DNA of 64,000 bases from Acinetobacter sp. Ac_5812. GTDB taxonomy: Bacteria; Pseudomonadota; Gammaproteobacteria; Pseudomonadales; Moraxellaceae. The stretch covers positions 729 through 64,728 of the forward strand of contig NZ_LXUK01000022.1 of assembly GCF_013072695.1 (NCBI RefSeq). The letters are read 5' to 3'. Every line of letters starts with the position of its first letter. The stretch's first letter is position 1. A model generated the notes under the pieces. That model was not told the origin of the DNA. It saw nothing but the letters and a program-made list of their open reading frames with translations, and ran no database searches. Positions 36,895 through 45,402 of this stretch are shown piece after piece. Both the position numbers and the translations under genes were made by a program.

Positions 36895-38345
36895 GTTCAG
36901 TGACTTTAAATAATAGCTATTTAATTCAAAATGCTCATGCCATTTTGACTGGTTTAACTGGTGAAGCAGCACGCTGCACATCCACCGATATCCGCATTCA
37001 ATCAGGAAAAATTACGGAAATAGGGCGGCTAATCGCGCAGCCGAATGAACAGGTTGTGAATGCCAAAGATTGCGTGATTTACCCTGCATGGGTGAATACC
37101 CATCATCATCTATTTCAGTCTTTACTCAAGGGTGAACCACAAGGACTGAATCAAAGTCTGACTTCGTGGTTGGCGTGTACACCGTATCGATTTCGTGGTG
37201 CATTTGATGAGGCGACTTTTCGGATTGCAGTGCGTATTGGTTTGATTGAATTATTACGTTCAGGTTGTGCAACGGTAGCAGACCATCATTATTTATATTG
37301 GCCACAAATGCCTTTTGATGGTGCTGCAATTTTATTTGATGAAGCCGAAAAATTGGGTATGCGCTTTGTGCTGTGTCGTGGTGGCGCAACACTTACCCGT
37401 GGTTTGGAAAGTGAGTTACCTCAAGCCTTACGTCCAGAGAAATTTGAAGACTATATAGCGGATCTTGAGCGTTTGGTGCAGCACTATCATCAGCCAGATT
37501 CAAATGCTTTCCGAAAAATCGTGATGGCACCCACTTCAACTTTACATTCGACCACAGCACAGCAATTACGGGAAAGTGCCAAAATCGCCAGACAACTGGG
37601 GATTCGGATGCATAGTCATTTATCCGAAACAGTGGATTATCTAGATGCAGCTAGAGCTAAGTTTGCTATGACCCCAGTCCAATTCTGTGCTGAACAGGAC
37701 TGGATTGGCAGTGATGTGTGGTTTGCACATCTGGTGAAATTATTGCCAGAAGAAATTCAGTTGTTGGGCCAAACTCAAACAGGAATCGCGCACTGTCCGC
37801 AGAGTAATGCGCGTTTGGGTAGCGGTATTGCTGATCTGGTTGCTCTGGAACAGGCAGGCATGACCATTTCGATTGGGGTAGATGGTGCGGGTTCCAATGA
37901 AGCCGCAGATATGTTGTCTGAAACCCATGCCGCTTGGTTATTACAACGGGCCAGAAAAGGGATGTTGGCGACACCACAATATCTGGGTGGACAATTTGAA
38001 GGTGGCGCAGATGCTGCTAGTATTGAGGATGTGATCCGTTGGGGAACGGTGGGTGGTGCGAAAATCTTGGGACTTGATCAAGTCGGTACAATTGAGGTGG
38101 GGCAACAGGCTGACTTGGTCATTTATCAGTTAGATGATCCTCGTTATTTTGGCTTGCATGATATGGCGATTGGGCCTGTGGCAAGTGGTGGGCGCGCGCA
38201 TATTAAAGCGATGTTTGTAGCAGGGAAAATGGTGATGGAAAATGATCAGATTCCTGATCTGGATATGATGGAGTTGGGTTGGCAAGCTAAGCAAGCGGTG
38301 AAGCTGTTACAACAGCGAAGTATGGAAATGGCGAAAATAGCCTAA
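36891..38345 (+). CDS. Amidohydrolase/deaminase coupled to the ABC importer
   Basis: A 484-residue metal-dependent amidohydrolase of the same branch as the protein at 23483 (AtzB/TrzN, 8-oxoguanine and isoxanthopterin deaminases). Metal-ligand motifs: VNTHHHLFQSLL (about residues 66-77), VADHHYLYW, MHSHLSET, and GVDGAGSNEAADM with the metal Asp. It overlaps the permease by four bases, so its substrate is probably the imported compound: an aminopurine, pterin, cytosine-like or triazine-like ring. The substrate cannot be read from sequence. Confidence 0.85.
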   Translation: MSSVTLNNSYLIQNAHAILTGLTGEAARCTSTDIRIQSGKITEIGRLIAQPNEQVVNAKDCVIYPAWVNTHHHLFQSLLKGEPQGLNQSLTSWLACTPYRFRGAFDEATFRIAVRIGLIELLRSGCATVADHHYLYWPQMPFDGAAILFDEAEKLGMRFVLCRGGATLTRGLESELPQALRPEKFEDYIADLERLVQHYHQPDSNAFRKIVMAPTSTLHSTTAQQLRESAKIARQLGIRMHSHLSETVDYLDAARAKFAMTPVQFCAEQDWIGSDVWFAHLVKLLPEEIQLLGQTQTGIAHCPQSNARLGSGIADLVALEQAGMTISIGVDGAGSNEAADMLSETHAAWLLQRARKGMLATPQYLGGQFEGGADAASIEDVIRWGTVGGAKILGLDQVGTIEVGQQADLVIYQLDDPRYFGLHDMAIGPVASGGRAHIKAMFVAGKMVMENDQIPDLDMMELGWQAKQAVKLLQQRSMEMAKIA

Positions 38346-38514
38346 GCTAAAGTTGAGATATTGTAGCAGGGGAAACTCATCGCATTTGCGGGTATCTTTA
38401 AGTATTCATTCAACTAAGTCCAGCGAGTAATAAAAAAACCTAGGCATATCATCAGTTGCCAGATTGGAATCTATTATAGACAAGATACAAGGTTTTATCG
38501 TTCATCAAATGCGC

Positions 38515-38538
38515 ATTGCAATACTGAGCTATTGCAAT
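38515..38538. other. Stem-loop downstream of the OmpA lipoprotein gene
   Basis: ATTGCAATA/TATTGCAAT, a perfect 9-bp stem with a 6-nt loop. It may end the minus-strand lipoprotein transcript. It also sits close to the left edge of the GC-rich segment. The 239-bp gap 38346-38584 holds nothing else convincing. Confidence 0.4.
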
Positions 38539-38584
38539 ACGCTTACGAGCATAAAACGTGACCATTGTTGGCCCGCTAGCATCA

Positions 38585-39763
38585 TCAAGTACGCACGAAG
38601 ATTTCCACCCGCCTGTTCAACTGTCGGCCAGCAGGGTTGTCTTGACCGCTGACCTCGTTGGGCGCTACTGGCTGCGACTCGCCGTAACCACGCGTGCTGG
38701 CATCGGTTGCAGCACCACGCTGGCGCAAGGCCATGCCCACGGATTTGGCACGGTGCTCGGACAAATCCAGATTATAGGCATCACTGCCCTTGGCATCAGT
38801 ATGACCACGAATTTCGATTGCCTTGGCTGGCACTTTCTGCAAGGCCATGGCCAAGGTGTCCAGCACCTTGGCTGCGTCAGGACGGATATCTGACTTGTCG
38901 AAATCAAACAACACTTGATCACTGAGAGTGATGATGAACCCGCATGGCGCGCCTGATGGGGCGAATTTTTTTAACGGTGGAAACTTGCCAGCTGGAGCGA
39001 CCTTGGGAATTGGTGCCATTTTCACTTGACGTGCTGGTGTGCCAATGCTGCCATTGCCTTTACCGTCGTTGCTCACCAACCCGTGTGGACCGTTCCATGT
39101 ACCGCTGCCGTCGGCGTTGATGGTGACGATGCCTTGTGGGCCATTCCAACTGCCTGAACCATCACCTTGGTTGCGAATCACCCCGTGGCCGCCGTTCCAA
39201 GTACCACCGCCTTTGCCGTCCAGCACGATGATGCCGTACTTGCCGTTATATGTGCCCGAACCGTCTGCCTCGACCGAGATGATCCCATCGTCAGCGCCAA
39301 CGTCGCCATTGCCGTTGATTGTGCCACTGCCATCGGCGTTGATGACGATGACACCGCCTTCGTAGTTGGCGGTACCACTGCCGTCTGCATCGATATGGAA
39401 GATGCCTTCATCACCGTTGCGCGACAGATTGCCTTGCGCATCCATGCTGGTAATGCCCGCATCGTTGACTAATGCGCCGTCGGTAGTACAGTTGGCGGGC
39501 TTGACACTGATGCCAGCCACTGGGTCAATAATATCTTGCATCGATGTTTCCAGCGCTCGCTGGGCTGGGCCGATACCGACGATCTCTGGCACGACGATCT
39601 GCGGAATTACTGGGAAGTCGACATCCCCAGCGGACTTGGCTGCGACTTTGGCTGTATTCGCAGTCGCATCATTGACCTTTTCCTCGTCAGCCGAGGGTGA
39701 CTTCGTGCAGGAGCACGCGAGCAATGCTATTCCTAGCACCATGAATCTGTTCATTGAAAACAT
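38585..39763 (-). CDS. OmpA-like lipoprotein with 17-residue Gly/Asp repeats
   Basis: A 392-residue outer-membrane-type lipoprotein. Lipobox LLAC with lipidated Cys17, a linker, then about seven tandem repeats of 17 residues at 120-246 (DNA about 39026-39406) of the form G-I/V-xxx-ADGSGTxNGxx-G; one unit carries a six-residue insertion. Residues about 275-392 are an OmpA peptidoglycan-binding domain (LFDFDKSDIRPDAAKVL, IRGHTDAKGSD, NRRVEIFV). Base composition is clearly richer in G+C than the neighbours and codons favour GGC, GCC and CTG, so the gene looks acquired. The repeats suggest a beta-solenoid. The ATG could also be three codons downstream. Confidence 0.85.
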   Translation of the reverse strand: MFSMNRFMVLGIALLACSCTKSPSADEEKVNDATANTAKVAAKSAGDVDFPVIPQIVVPEIVGIGPAQRALETSMQDIIDPVAGISVKPANCTTDGALVNDAGITSMDAQGNLSRNGDEGIFHIDADGSGTANYEGGVIVINADGSGTINGNGDVGADDGIISVEADGSGTYNGKYGIIVLDGKGGGTWNGGHGVIRNQGDGSGSWNGPQGIVTINADGSGTWNGPHGLVSNDGKGNGSIGTPARQVKMAPIPKVAPAGKFPPLKKFAPSGAPCGFIITLSDQVLFDFDKSDIRPDAAKVLDTLAMALQKVPAKAIEIRGHTDAKGSDAYNLDLSEHRAKSVGMALRQRGAATDASTRGYGESQPVAPNEVSGQDNPAGRQLNRRVEIFVRT

Positions 39764-39908
39764 GTCTAATCACTCTACTTATATGTTGGCCGTATTTTGT
39801 TTTAATTAAGTCGATTTAAGTCCTTCGAATGCTTATCTTTGGCTACAATACTTATGTATACACCTGTATAACAATATGGCGATGTAGTTCTTTAATGAAG
39901 ATATTTGA

Positions 39909-40151
39909 TTAGCTATTGAGTGAAAGATAGGCAAATACCAGCACCGCTAGTCCGAACAGGAGTCGCGCGATCCAGGGCGTGACCAACCAAGCGCCGAGTG
40001 CCATGATGGCGCGGCTTAACACCTGCGGTGATTGCAATGTTCTTGGCTCGGGTGTGTTATGTTGCGTCTGCAGAGGATAACCGCAATGCGGGCAGGAGTT
40101 GGCTTGGGTCGAAACCTGACGGCTGCATTCGGGGCATGAAATAAGCGCCAT
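39909..40151 (-). CDS. Small zinc-ribbon membrane protein
   Basis: 80 residues. The N-terminus has two CxxC pairs (CPECSRQV and CPHCGYPL, residues about 6-24), a zinc-ribbon as in DUF zinc_ribbon_2 proteins, followed by a polar linker and a hydrophobic C-terminal stretch (about residues 48-78). The ATG at 40151 is nine bases after AAGGA; an ATG at 40157 is three bases after it. It shares the raised G+C of the downstream OmpA lipoprotein gene and probably arrived with it. Confidence 0.75.
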   Translation of the reverse strand: MALISCPECSRQVSTQANSCPHCGYPLQTQHNTPEPRTLQSPQVLSRAIMALGAWLVTPWIARLLFGLAVLVFAYLSLNS

Positions 40152-40393
40152 AAGCATTCTTCCTTTTTAATTTTTCCTTTTTGGGTATTAAGAAATGTCG
40201 TATAAACGCATCTCATCGATTTACAATCAGGTCATAAAATTGTATCAGCTAAAAACTGAAAAACTCTTCCGAATAACCCATTTTATTCAACAAAGTGGGC
40301 TATTTAGATTGAGTTTTAGTGTTCCTCGATGACCTTAATGCGATCTACTCGGTAGGTAAAACAGGCTGTTTAGAAGGTTCAAAATCCTGCCCA

Positions 40394-40957
40394 TTAAATC
40401 GTTGTACTCCGCGCAACGCTATAATGTAATTCAACCATACCTTCACCCATTTGATGAACAGAGTTTAGTTTAAGTGTTGGAGCAAGTGTTCTGCGGGGGA
40501 AAAGAGCTTTTCCTTTTGCAAGGGTAACTGAGCCAATTTGTATAATAAGCTCATCAAGCAAATTTGCATCATAGAACTGACCTGCCAATTCGCCACCGCC
40601 TACAATCCAGATATTCTTATCCTCAATAATGGATTTTATTTCAGAATAAACAGGGCTAACTTCTCCTTGTACAAAATGGATATCTGCACCTTCAATCAAG
40701 GGTAGTTTACGACTGGAAAATACCCAAGTTGGCTGAGTATAAGGCCAAGCTGAACCTGTTTCGGCAGCAACTTGCTCTGCGTTATTCAATATCCATTCAT
40801 AAGTTGCTGAGCCCATGACCAAAGCGCCAACATTTGCAATAAATGTGGGATAACTCGAGTTATCCAGTTCGCCCAATGCAAATAACCATTCTAAAGAATC
40901 ATCTTCCGTTGCGATAAATCCATCTAGTGTACTCGCTGCAAAATATTGTACTTTCAT
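40394..40957 (-). CDS. RibD/dihydrofolate-reductase-like protein
   Basis: About 187 residues, RibD C-terminal/DHFR-like fold. Start KVQYFAASTLDGFIA, then GALVMGSATYEW (about residues 46-57), WVFSSRKLPL and the nucleotide-binding glycine motif NIWIVGGGELAGQFYDANLLDE (about 112-133). Family members are NADPH-dependent reductases, mostly uncharacterised. The start at 40957 gives a longer spacer from AAGGA than an ATG at 40966. It is a single gene with no functional partner nearby. Confidence 0.78.
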   Translation of the reverse strand: MKVQYFAASTLDGFIATEDDSLEWLFALGELDNSSYPTFIANVGALVMGSATYEWILNNAEQVAAETGSAWPYTQPTWVFSSRKLPLIEGADIHFVQGEVSPVYSEIKSIIEDKNIWIVGGGELAGQFYDANLLDELIIQIGSVTLAKGKALFPRRTLAPTLKLNSVHQMGEGMVELHYSVARSTTI

Positions 40958-41057
40958 CCTGATCATTTCCTTATTCTAAAGGAGTATCTTAAAACTTATT
41001 TTCTTTGGAAAAATTGTTTAAATCGGATATATGACACATGATGACGTTTTAAAAAGC

Positions 41058-42008
41058 CTAAGCTTGAAAAGGATGATGTCTATACCAATGCTCGGCAATC
41101 TGCTGACGGGTACAAATCCAGACCCGATCATGATTTTGTACATAATCCAAGAAGCGTTGCAGCGCCTTAAAGCGGGCAGGACGTCCTAAAATGCGGCAAT
41201 GCATACCAATAGACAACATTTTCGGATGAGTTGCTCCCTCTGCATAGAGAACATCAAAAGCATCTTTTAAATATTCAAAAAAATCCTCACTACGATTAAA
41301 ACCCGTAGGAGATGCAAACTTCATGTCATTGGTATCAAGTGTATAGGGAATAATTAAATGCGGACGGATTGCACCCGCTGCATTGCGGAGTGTTGTCCAA
41401 AAAGGTAAGTCATCGCCGTAATAATCACTGTCATATTGCACCTGATCATATTCCGCCAATAACTGACGGGTATTCGGGCTATCGCGGCCTGTATACCAAC
41501 CCGTTGGCATTTCACCAAACAAATCTTTGAGGATGTGCATGGCTTCCGTCATATGTTGTTTCTCAGTTTCAATATCCATATTTTGATAATGAATCCAGCG
41601 TAAGCCATGCGATACCACATCATAGTGATGTTGTTTGATCGCTTCGACCACCAATGGATTTCGTTGCAAAGCCATTGCCACAGCAAAAATGGTCATGGGT
41701 AATTGGCGTTTGGCAAATTCCTGTTGAATGCGCCAGAAACCGACCCGTGAGCCATATTCATAAATCGAGTCCATCGAAAGATGCCGCGCAGGATAACTTT
41801 CTGCACCACTGATTTCAGACAAAAACTGCTCTGATCCTTCATCGCCATGCAAAATATGCTTTTCACCACCTTCTTCATAATTCAACACAAACTGCACCGC
41901 AATTTTCGCTTGATTGGGCCATTGGGCATGGGGCGGTTGATCGGCATAACCGACCATATCACGTGGATAATCTGCTGTTAAATCAATGTCTGTATTGGGC
42001 CAAACCAT
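41058..42008 (-). CDS. puuE: Allantoinase, polysaccharide-deacetylase type
   Basis: A 316-residue PuuE-type enzyme that hydrolyses allantoin to allantoate, unrelated to the amidohydrolase AllB. Family sequence is clear: DLTADYPRDMVGYA, VQFVLNYEEGGE (about residues 38-49), SHGLRWIHYQNM and GWYTGRDSPNTR. It fills the step between UraD and allantoicase but lies 13 kb away, beyond the disturbed region and the foreign pair. That spacing suggests later insertions broke an originally tighter cluster. Confidence 0.94.
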   Translation of the reverse strand: MVWPNTDIDLTADYPRDMVGYADQPPHAQWPNQAKIAVQFVLNYEEGGEKHILHGDEGSEQFLSEISGAESYPARHLSMDSIYEYGSRVGFWRIQQEFAKRQLPMTIFAVAMALQRNPLVVEAIKQHHYDVVSHGLRWIHYQNMDIETEKQHMTEAMHILKDLFGEMPTGWYTGRDSPNTRQLLAEYDQVQYDSDYYGDDLPFWTTLRNAAGAIRPHLIIPYTLDTNDMKFASPTGFNRSEDFFEYLKDAFDVLYAEGATHPKMLSIGMHCRILGRPARFKALQRFLDYVQNHDRVWICTRQQIAEHWYRHHPFQA

Positions 42009-42084
42009 AGCAATGCCTAAATCGTAAAAAGGTGAATCTTCACATCAACTTACCCGATTAAATCTTTGAGTGTCAAACATTATA

Positions 42085-42098
42085 TTGATTTAAATCAA
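42085..42098. promoter_or_regulatory. Possible FNR/ANR box upstream of puuE
   Basis: TTGAT-TTAA-ATCAA is a perfect palindrome matching the FNR consensus. It is followed on the minus strand by a TTGACA -35-like hexamer (42071-42076) toward puuE. In an AT-rich gap such a palindrome can occur by chance, so regulation by oxygen is only a suggestion. Confidence 0.35.
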
Positions 42099-42135
42099 CA
42101 GCTTGTGTGTTTTATTTTGGTGCAAAAATACCATG

Positions 42136-43068
42136 TTATTGATGAATGTTCTTTAACATGCGCGATTTTAGTGCCTCCATCTCGATAATGATTTGATTCA
42201 TCATGATTTGCGCAATCCGAGAAAGTTGCCGTTTTGGTGCAACACAAAGTGCTACCGTAATTGGATGTAGGCCATGGTCATTGATTGCTCTAAATTCAAA
42301 CTCACCATTTTCAATATAAGGGGCAGCATCCAGATAACTCATAATGCTGATGCCTAAGTTTTGTCTGAGCAAGGAGATCATCATATGGATATCATTGCAC
42401 TCGATAGTATGACGTGGGTGAAAGTCCTGCTTTTTATATAAGGCCGTAACATGGTCATGAATGACCAAAGGCTCGGCGGGAATAATATGATTGAATTCCA
42501 GTGTATCGGAGAAGTAGATTTTTTCTTTATGGGCTAAAGGATGCTGTTTGGGAATCACGAAACCCAAGGGCATTTCAATAAAGGCGCTGATTTGTAATTG
42601 GTGCTGATGTTTAGGGTTCAGAATCAAACCAAAGTCGAGTTCAGCATTGATCACCAGATCCGCGATACGATCACTGTCCAAGACACGAACCTTAAAATTA
42701 ATCCACGGATATTGCTCAATAATGGACTGCATCACCGCACTGACAAAGCTTTCACTCAGTGCTGCAATCATTCCAAAATCAATTGAACCGCGTTGTATGC
42801 CTTGGATTTCATTCAAACGTTTCTGAGTGATTTGAAACTCTTTTTGCCAGCTGCGTAGATCGGCATAGAGTAATTCGCCAGCCAAAGTCAGCTTGAGTCC
42901 ACTGGGTAACCGTTCAAATAAAGCCACGCCGAGTTCTTCTTCTGCCAGCACGATCTGCCGATGCACGGCGGAGACAGAAATAAACAGTTGATCGGCCGCT
43001 TTTCTTAAACTGCCTGTTTTGGCAACGGCAATAAAATAATCGGCAAAACGTGAAAATGGCAGCGCCAT
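42136..43068 (-). CDS. LysR-family regulator next to the Rieske oxygenase
   Basis: A 310-residue LysR-type regulator. The N-terminal helix-turn-helix (GSLRKAADQLFISVSAVHRQI, shown in part, about residues 17-37) is followed by a LysR substrate domain. It is divergent from the Rieske oxygenase gene across 165 bp that hold a 9-bp-arm palindrome, the usual layout for a LysR activator and its target. It may also affect puuE downstream of it on the same strand. The inducer is unknown. Confidence 0.87.
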   Translation of the reverse strand: MALPFSRFADYFIAVAKTGSLRKAADQLFISVSAVHRQIVLAEEELGVALFERLPSGLKLTLAGELLYADLRSWQKEFQITQKRLNEIQGIQRGSIDFGMIAALSESFVSAVMQSIIEQYPWINFKVRVLDSDRIADLVINAELDFGLILNPKHQHQLQISAFIEMPLGFVIPKQHPLAHKEKIYFSDTLEFNHIIPAEPLVIHDHVTALYKKQDFHPRHTIECNDIHMMISLLRQNLGISIMSYLDAAPYIENGEFEFRAINDHGLHPITVALCVAPKRQLSRIAQIMMNQIIIEMEALKSRMLKNIHQ

Positions 43069-43137
43069 TGCAAACTCACTTGAGATAAAGCAGGTTTCAA
43101 TACAAAAGCAATTTTAGTGCCTAGGCTGTTCTAATTT

Positions 43138-43165
43138 TTAGAATGAGTCATGTAAATCATTCTAA
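43138..43165. promoter_or_regulatory. Candidate LysR operator
   Basis: TTAGAATGA-(10 nt)-TCATTCTAA, perfect 9-bp arms, in the divergent region between the LysR gene and the Rieske oxygenase. Size and place suit a LysR recognition site about 70 bp upstream of the oxygenase ATG. Confidence 0.62.
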
Positions 43166-43233
43166 TAGACGAAAATAATGATCTATTCCACACTGCAAAC
43201 AACAGCGGAAAGACGAAATCACGAGCGCAGGAT

Positions 43234-44289
43234 ATGAACGCAATTCCATTCATCAATCTTCCAAATAAGCCATGCCATAGCCAATTTGATGATCAGGATT
43301 GGCAGATTCTTGCACAACATTGGTATCCCGTGGCACGTATTGAAGATGTGAGCAGTAAACCGCAGCAAGTGACCTTATTGGATATGAATCTAGCTTTGTA
43401 TAAGACCGAAACAGGGCAGATTCAATTGGCTCGGGATATTTGCCCACATCGTGGTGTGCCTTTGAGCAAAGGTTGGGTTGAAGGGGATACTTTGATCTGT
43501 CCTTATCATGGACTACATTTTAATGAGGATGGCAAATGCAGCAAAATTCCAGCGCAACCTGATTTAACTAAAATCTCGGAGCGTTTTTCCCTGACCAAGT
43601 TTCCTGTTGTTTTAAAATATGGATTGGTCTGGACCAGTATTCTCGGCAGAGATGAAAGTTTGGCGAATTTTCCTGTATTAGACACATGGGAGAGTGTGGC
43701 ACATCAAGCCATTTTGCCGCCGTCAGTGGATATTGCAGGTTCAAGTGGTCGTCAATTGGAAGGCTTTATTGATGTGGCACATTTTGCTTGGGTGCATCAT
43801 CAGGCTTTTGCCGATCGAGATAATCCGGTGGTACCTAAATATTCGACTGAACGCACCGATTATGGCTTGCACACAAACTACACCAGCAATGTCAGCAACT
43901 ATCCGCATGGCATGCAGCATTTAGCACCCGAGGATTTTTTATGGGAACGGATCTTTGATGTTTATCCGCCATTTTCAGCCGTGCTGACCATTCATTTTCC
44001 GAATGACGGGGTACTCAAGATTTTAAATGCCTGTTGTCCCATCTCGCATAATAAGACCCGTTTATTTGTACCGTTAACCCGTAATTTTGATACCACAGGT
44101 GATTTACAGGCAGTGTATGATTTTAATGCGCAGATTTTTGCCGAAGATCAAGAGATGGTAGAGGCGCAAAAGCCAGAAGAACTACCTCTAGATATTAGTA
44201 TGGAAGCACATTTTGAAGCCGACCGTTCTTCGACTATGTATCGCCGTATCTTGGCAGAATGGGGTTTAAGTAAACGATATACGGTATAA
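43234..44289 (+). CDS. Rieske non-haem iron oxygenase, HpxD-like
   Basis: A 351-residue oxygenase. The Rieske cluster ligands are Cys70/His72 (CPHRG) and Cys89/His92 (CPYHG). The mononuclear iron site shows FIDVAHFAWVHH at about residues 173-184. It resembles HpxD of Klebsiella oxytoca, proposed to oxidise hypoxanthine, and its placement beside purine genes supports a purine role. No ferredoxin or reductase (HpxE-like) gene is in the window, so electrons must come from elsewhere. Regulation is probably by the divergent LysR protein. Confidence 0.85.
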   Translation: MNAIPFINLPNKPCHSQFDDQDWQILAQHWYPVARIEDVSSKPQQVTLLDMNLALYKTETGQIQLARDICPHRGVPLSKGWVEGDTLICPYHGLHFNEDGKCSKIPAQPDLTKISERFSLTKFPVVLKYGLVWTSILGRDESLANFPVLDTWESVAHQAILPPSVDIAGSSGRQLEGFIDVAHFAWVHHQAFADRDNPVVPKYSTERTDYGLHTNYTSNVSNYPHGMQHLAPEDFLWERIFDVYPPFSAVLTIHFPNDGVLKILNACCPISHNKTRLFVPLTRNFDTTGDLQAVYDFNAQIFAEDQEMVEAQKPEELPLDISMEAHFEADRSSTMYRRILAEWGLSKRYTV

Positions 44290-44347
44290 GTAAAACTCTT
44301 TTAGGCTAAATAACTGACCCTATTTTCAAAGTTGCAAGGTATCATGA

Positions 44348-44401
44348 AAATCAATTTACATTATTTTTTGGAGGAGCATCCGAAATAATGTAGATTGATT
44401 T
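44348..44401. repeat. Long hairpin downstream of the Rieske gene
   Basis: AAATCAATTTACATTATTT pairs with AAATAATGTAGATTGATTT over 19 bp with a single G-U-type mismatch; the loop is 16 nt (TTTGGAGGAGCATCCG). It is much longer than a typical terminator and has no T-run after it. It could end the oxygenase transcript or be a small palindromic insertion. Confidence 0.6.
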
Positions 44402-44511
44402 GAAAAACATTTAATAATTAAGTCAATACTATCTTAAAAAATGGTAACTTAGGTTTATTTCTGGCAAGATCATTTATACTTTTTATCTCACATATATTTT
44501 GATTATAAGTC

Positions 44512-45402
44512 ATGCTTAAAAAACTTACGCTTGCCATTTTAATTACTATTCCTGCAATGACTCATGCAAATAATACATCTCTTATTCAAAATGCTAAGCA
44601 AAGTATTAGAGAGAGTATAAAAGACCCTAGATCAGCACAATTTCAACATATTCGAGTGGTGAAGAATTTAAGAGGAGAAACGGCTGTCTGTGGAGAGGTA
44701 AATGCAAAAAATGCTTTTGGAGGTTATGTCGGTTTTACACCATTTATGTATGTCGATGGGGGATCTTATCTCGCGTCAGGCGATAAAGATTATCAAGAAG
44801 ATTTTTACTACGTCTATATACTGAGTGGTTGTATGGGTGTCTCAGATGAAAAAGAATTTAGAGATCAGCTTTACTATGAACAAATTCAACAAGAAGAGCA
44901 AATAAGACAGGAGCAAGAAGCGCAAATAAGAAAGGAACAGGAAGAACAAGCGCGAAAGGAACGAGAAGAAGAGGCTGAACGGATTAAACAGATTACTGCC
45001 CAAAACTTAAAAGAGATCGAAGAAAAAAATAAACTTGATCGGCTGACAATACTCAAGAAGGACAGAGAGTTTTATCAAAGAAAGAAGCTTACAGCGACTG
45101 ATATAGAACGACGTGAATATAACAAGCAGGTAAAAACATTCTGTAATTTTCTGTATGACTATTATACAAATCGAATTCAGCATGGCTTCAGTCATGAAGA
45201 TGCTTTTTTAACGGTTGCTGCGGCTTATAACAATATGGGCCTAAATTCTGTTTACGATAGTCTAGATGCTGTTGAAATTACATTACAAGATGGTTTTGAA
45301 CGAATTCAAAATAATAAGGAGGATTATAATAAGTTTGTCAAAGATGGAGCATTCTTTCGAGGCTGGATGAAAGGGACATGTATCGTTCAGCGCAAGATAT
45401 AA
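44512..45402 (+). CDS. Exported coiled-coil protein of unknown function
   Basis: 296 residues with a signal peptide (about 1-20, MTHANN). Residues about 25-90 form a conserved-looking module (SIKDPRSAQFQHIRVVKN, CGEVNAKNAFGGYVGF) found in small proteins of Acinetobacter and relatives. A charged Glu/Gln/Arg coiled coil at about 125-180 follows, then a helical C-terminal region. Two cysteines in the first module may form a disulfide. No clear ribosome-binding site lies before the ATG. The function is not known, and neighbours give no clue. Confidence 0.65.
   Translation: MLKKLTLAILITIPAMTHANNTSLIQNAKQSIRESIKDPRSAQFQHIRVVKNLRGETAVCGEVNAKNAFGGYVGFTPFMYVDGGSYLASGDKDYQEDFYYVYILSGCMGVSDEKEFRDQLYYEQIQQEEQIRQEQEAQIRKEQEEQARKEREEEAERIKQITAQNLKEIEEKNKLDRLTILKKDREFYQRKKLTATDIERREYNKQVKTFCNFLYDYYTNRIQHGFSHEDAFLTVAAAYNNMGLNSVYDSLDAVEITLQDGFERIQNNKEDYNKFVKDGAFFRGWMKGTCIVQRKI

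Noticed and set aside
39039..39472. Long plus-strand open frames opposite the OmpA lipoprotein
   Set aside because: They are antisense shadows of the GC-rich, Gly/Asp repeat coding strand (repetitive Pro/Ser translations) with no ribosome-binding site.
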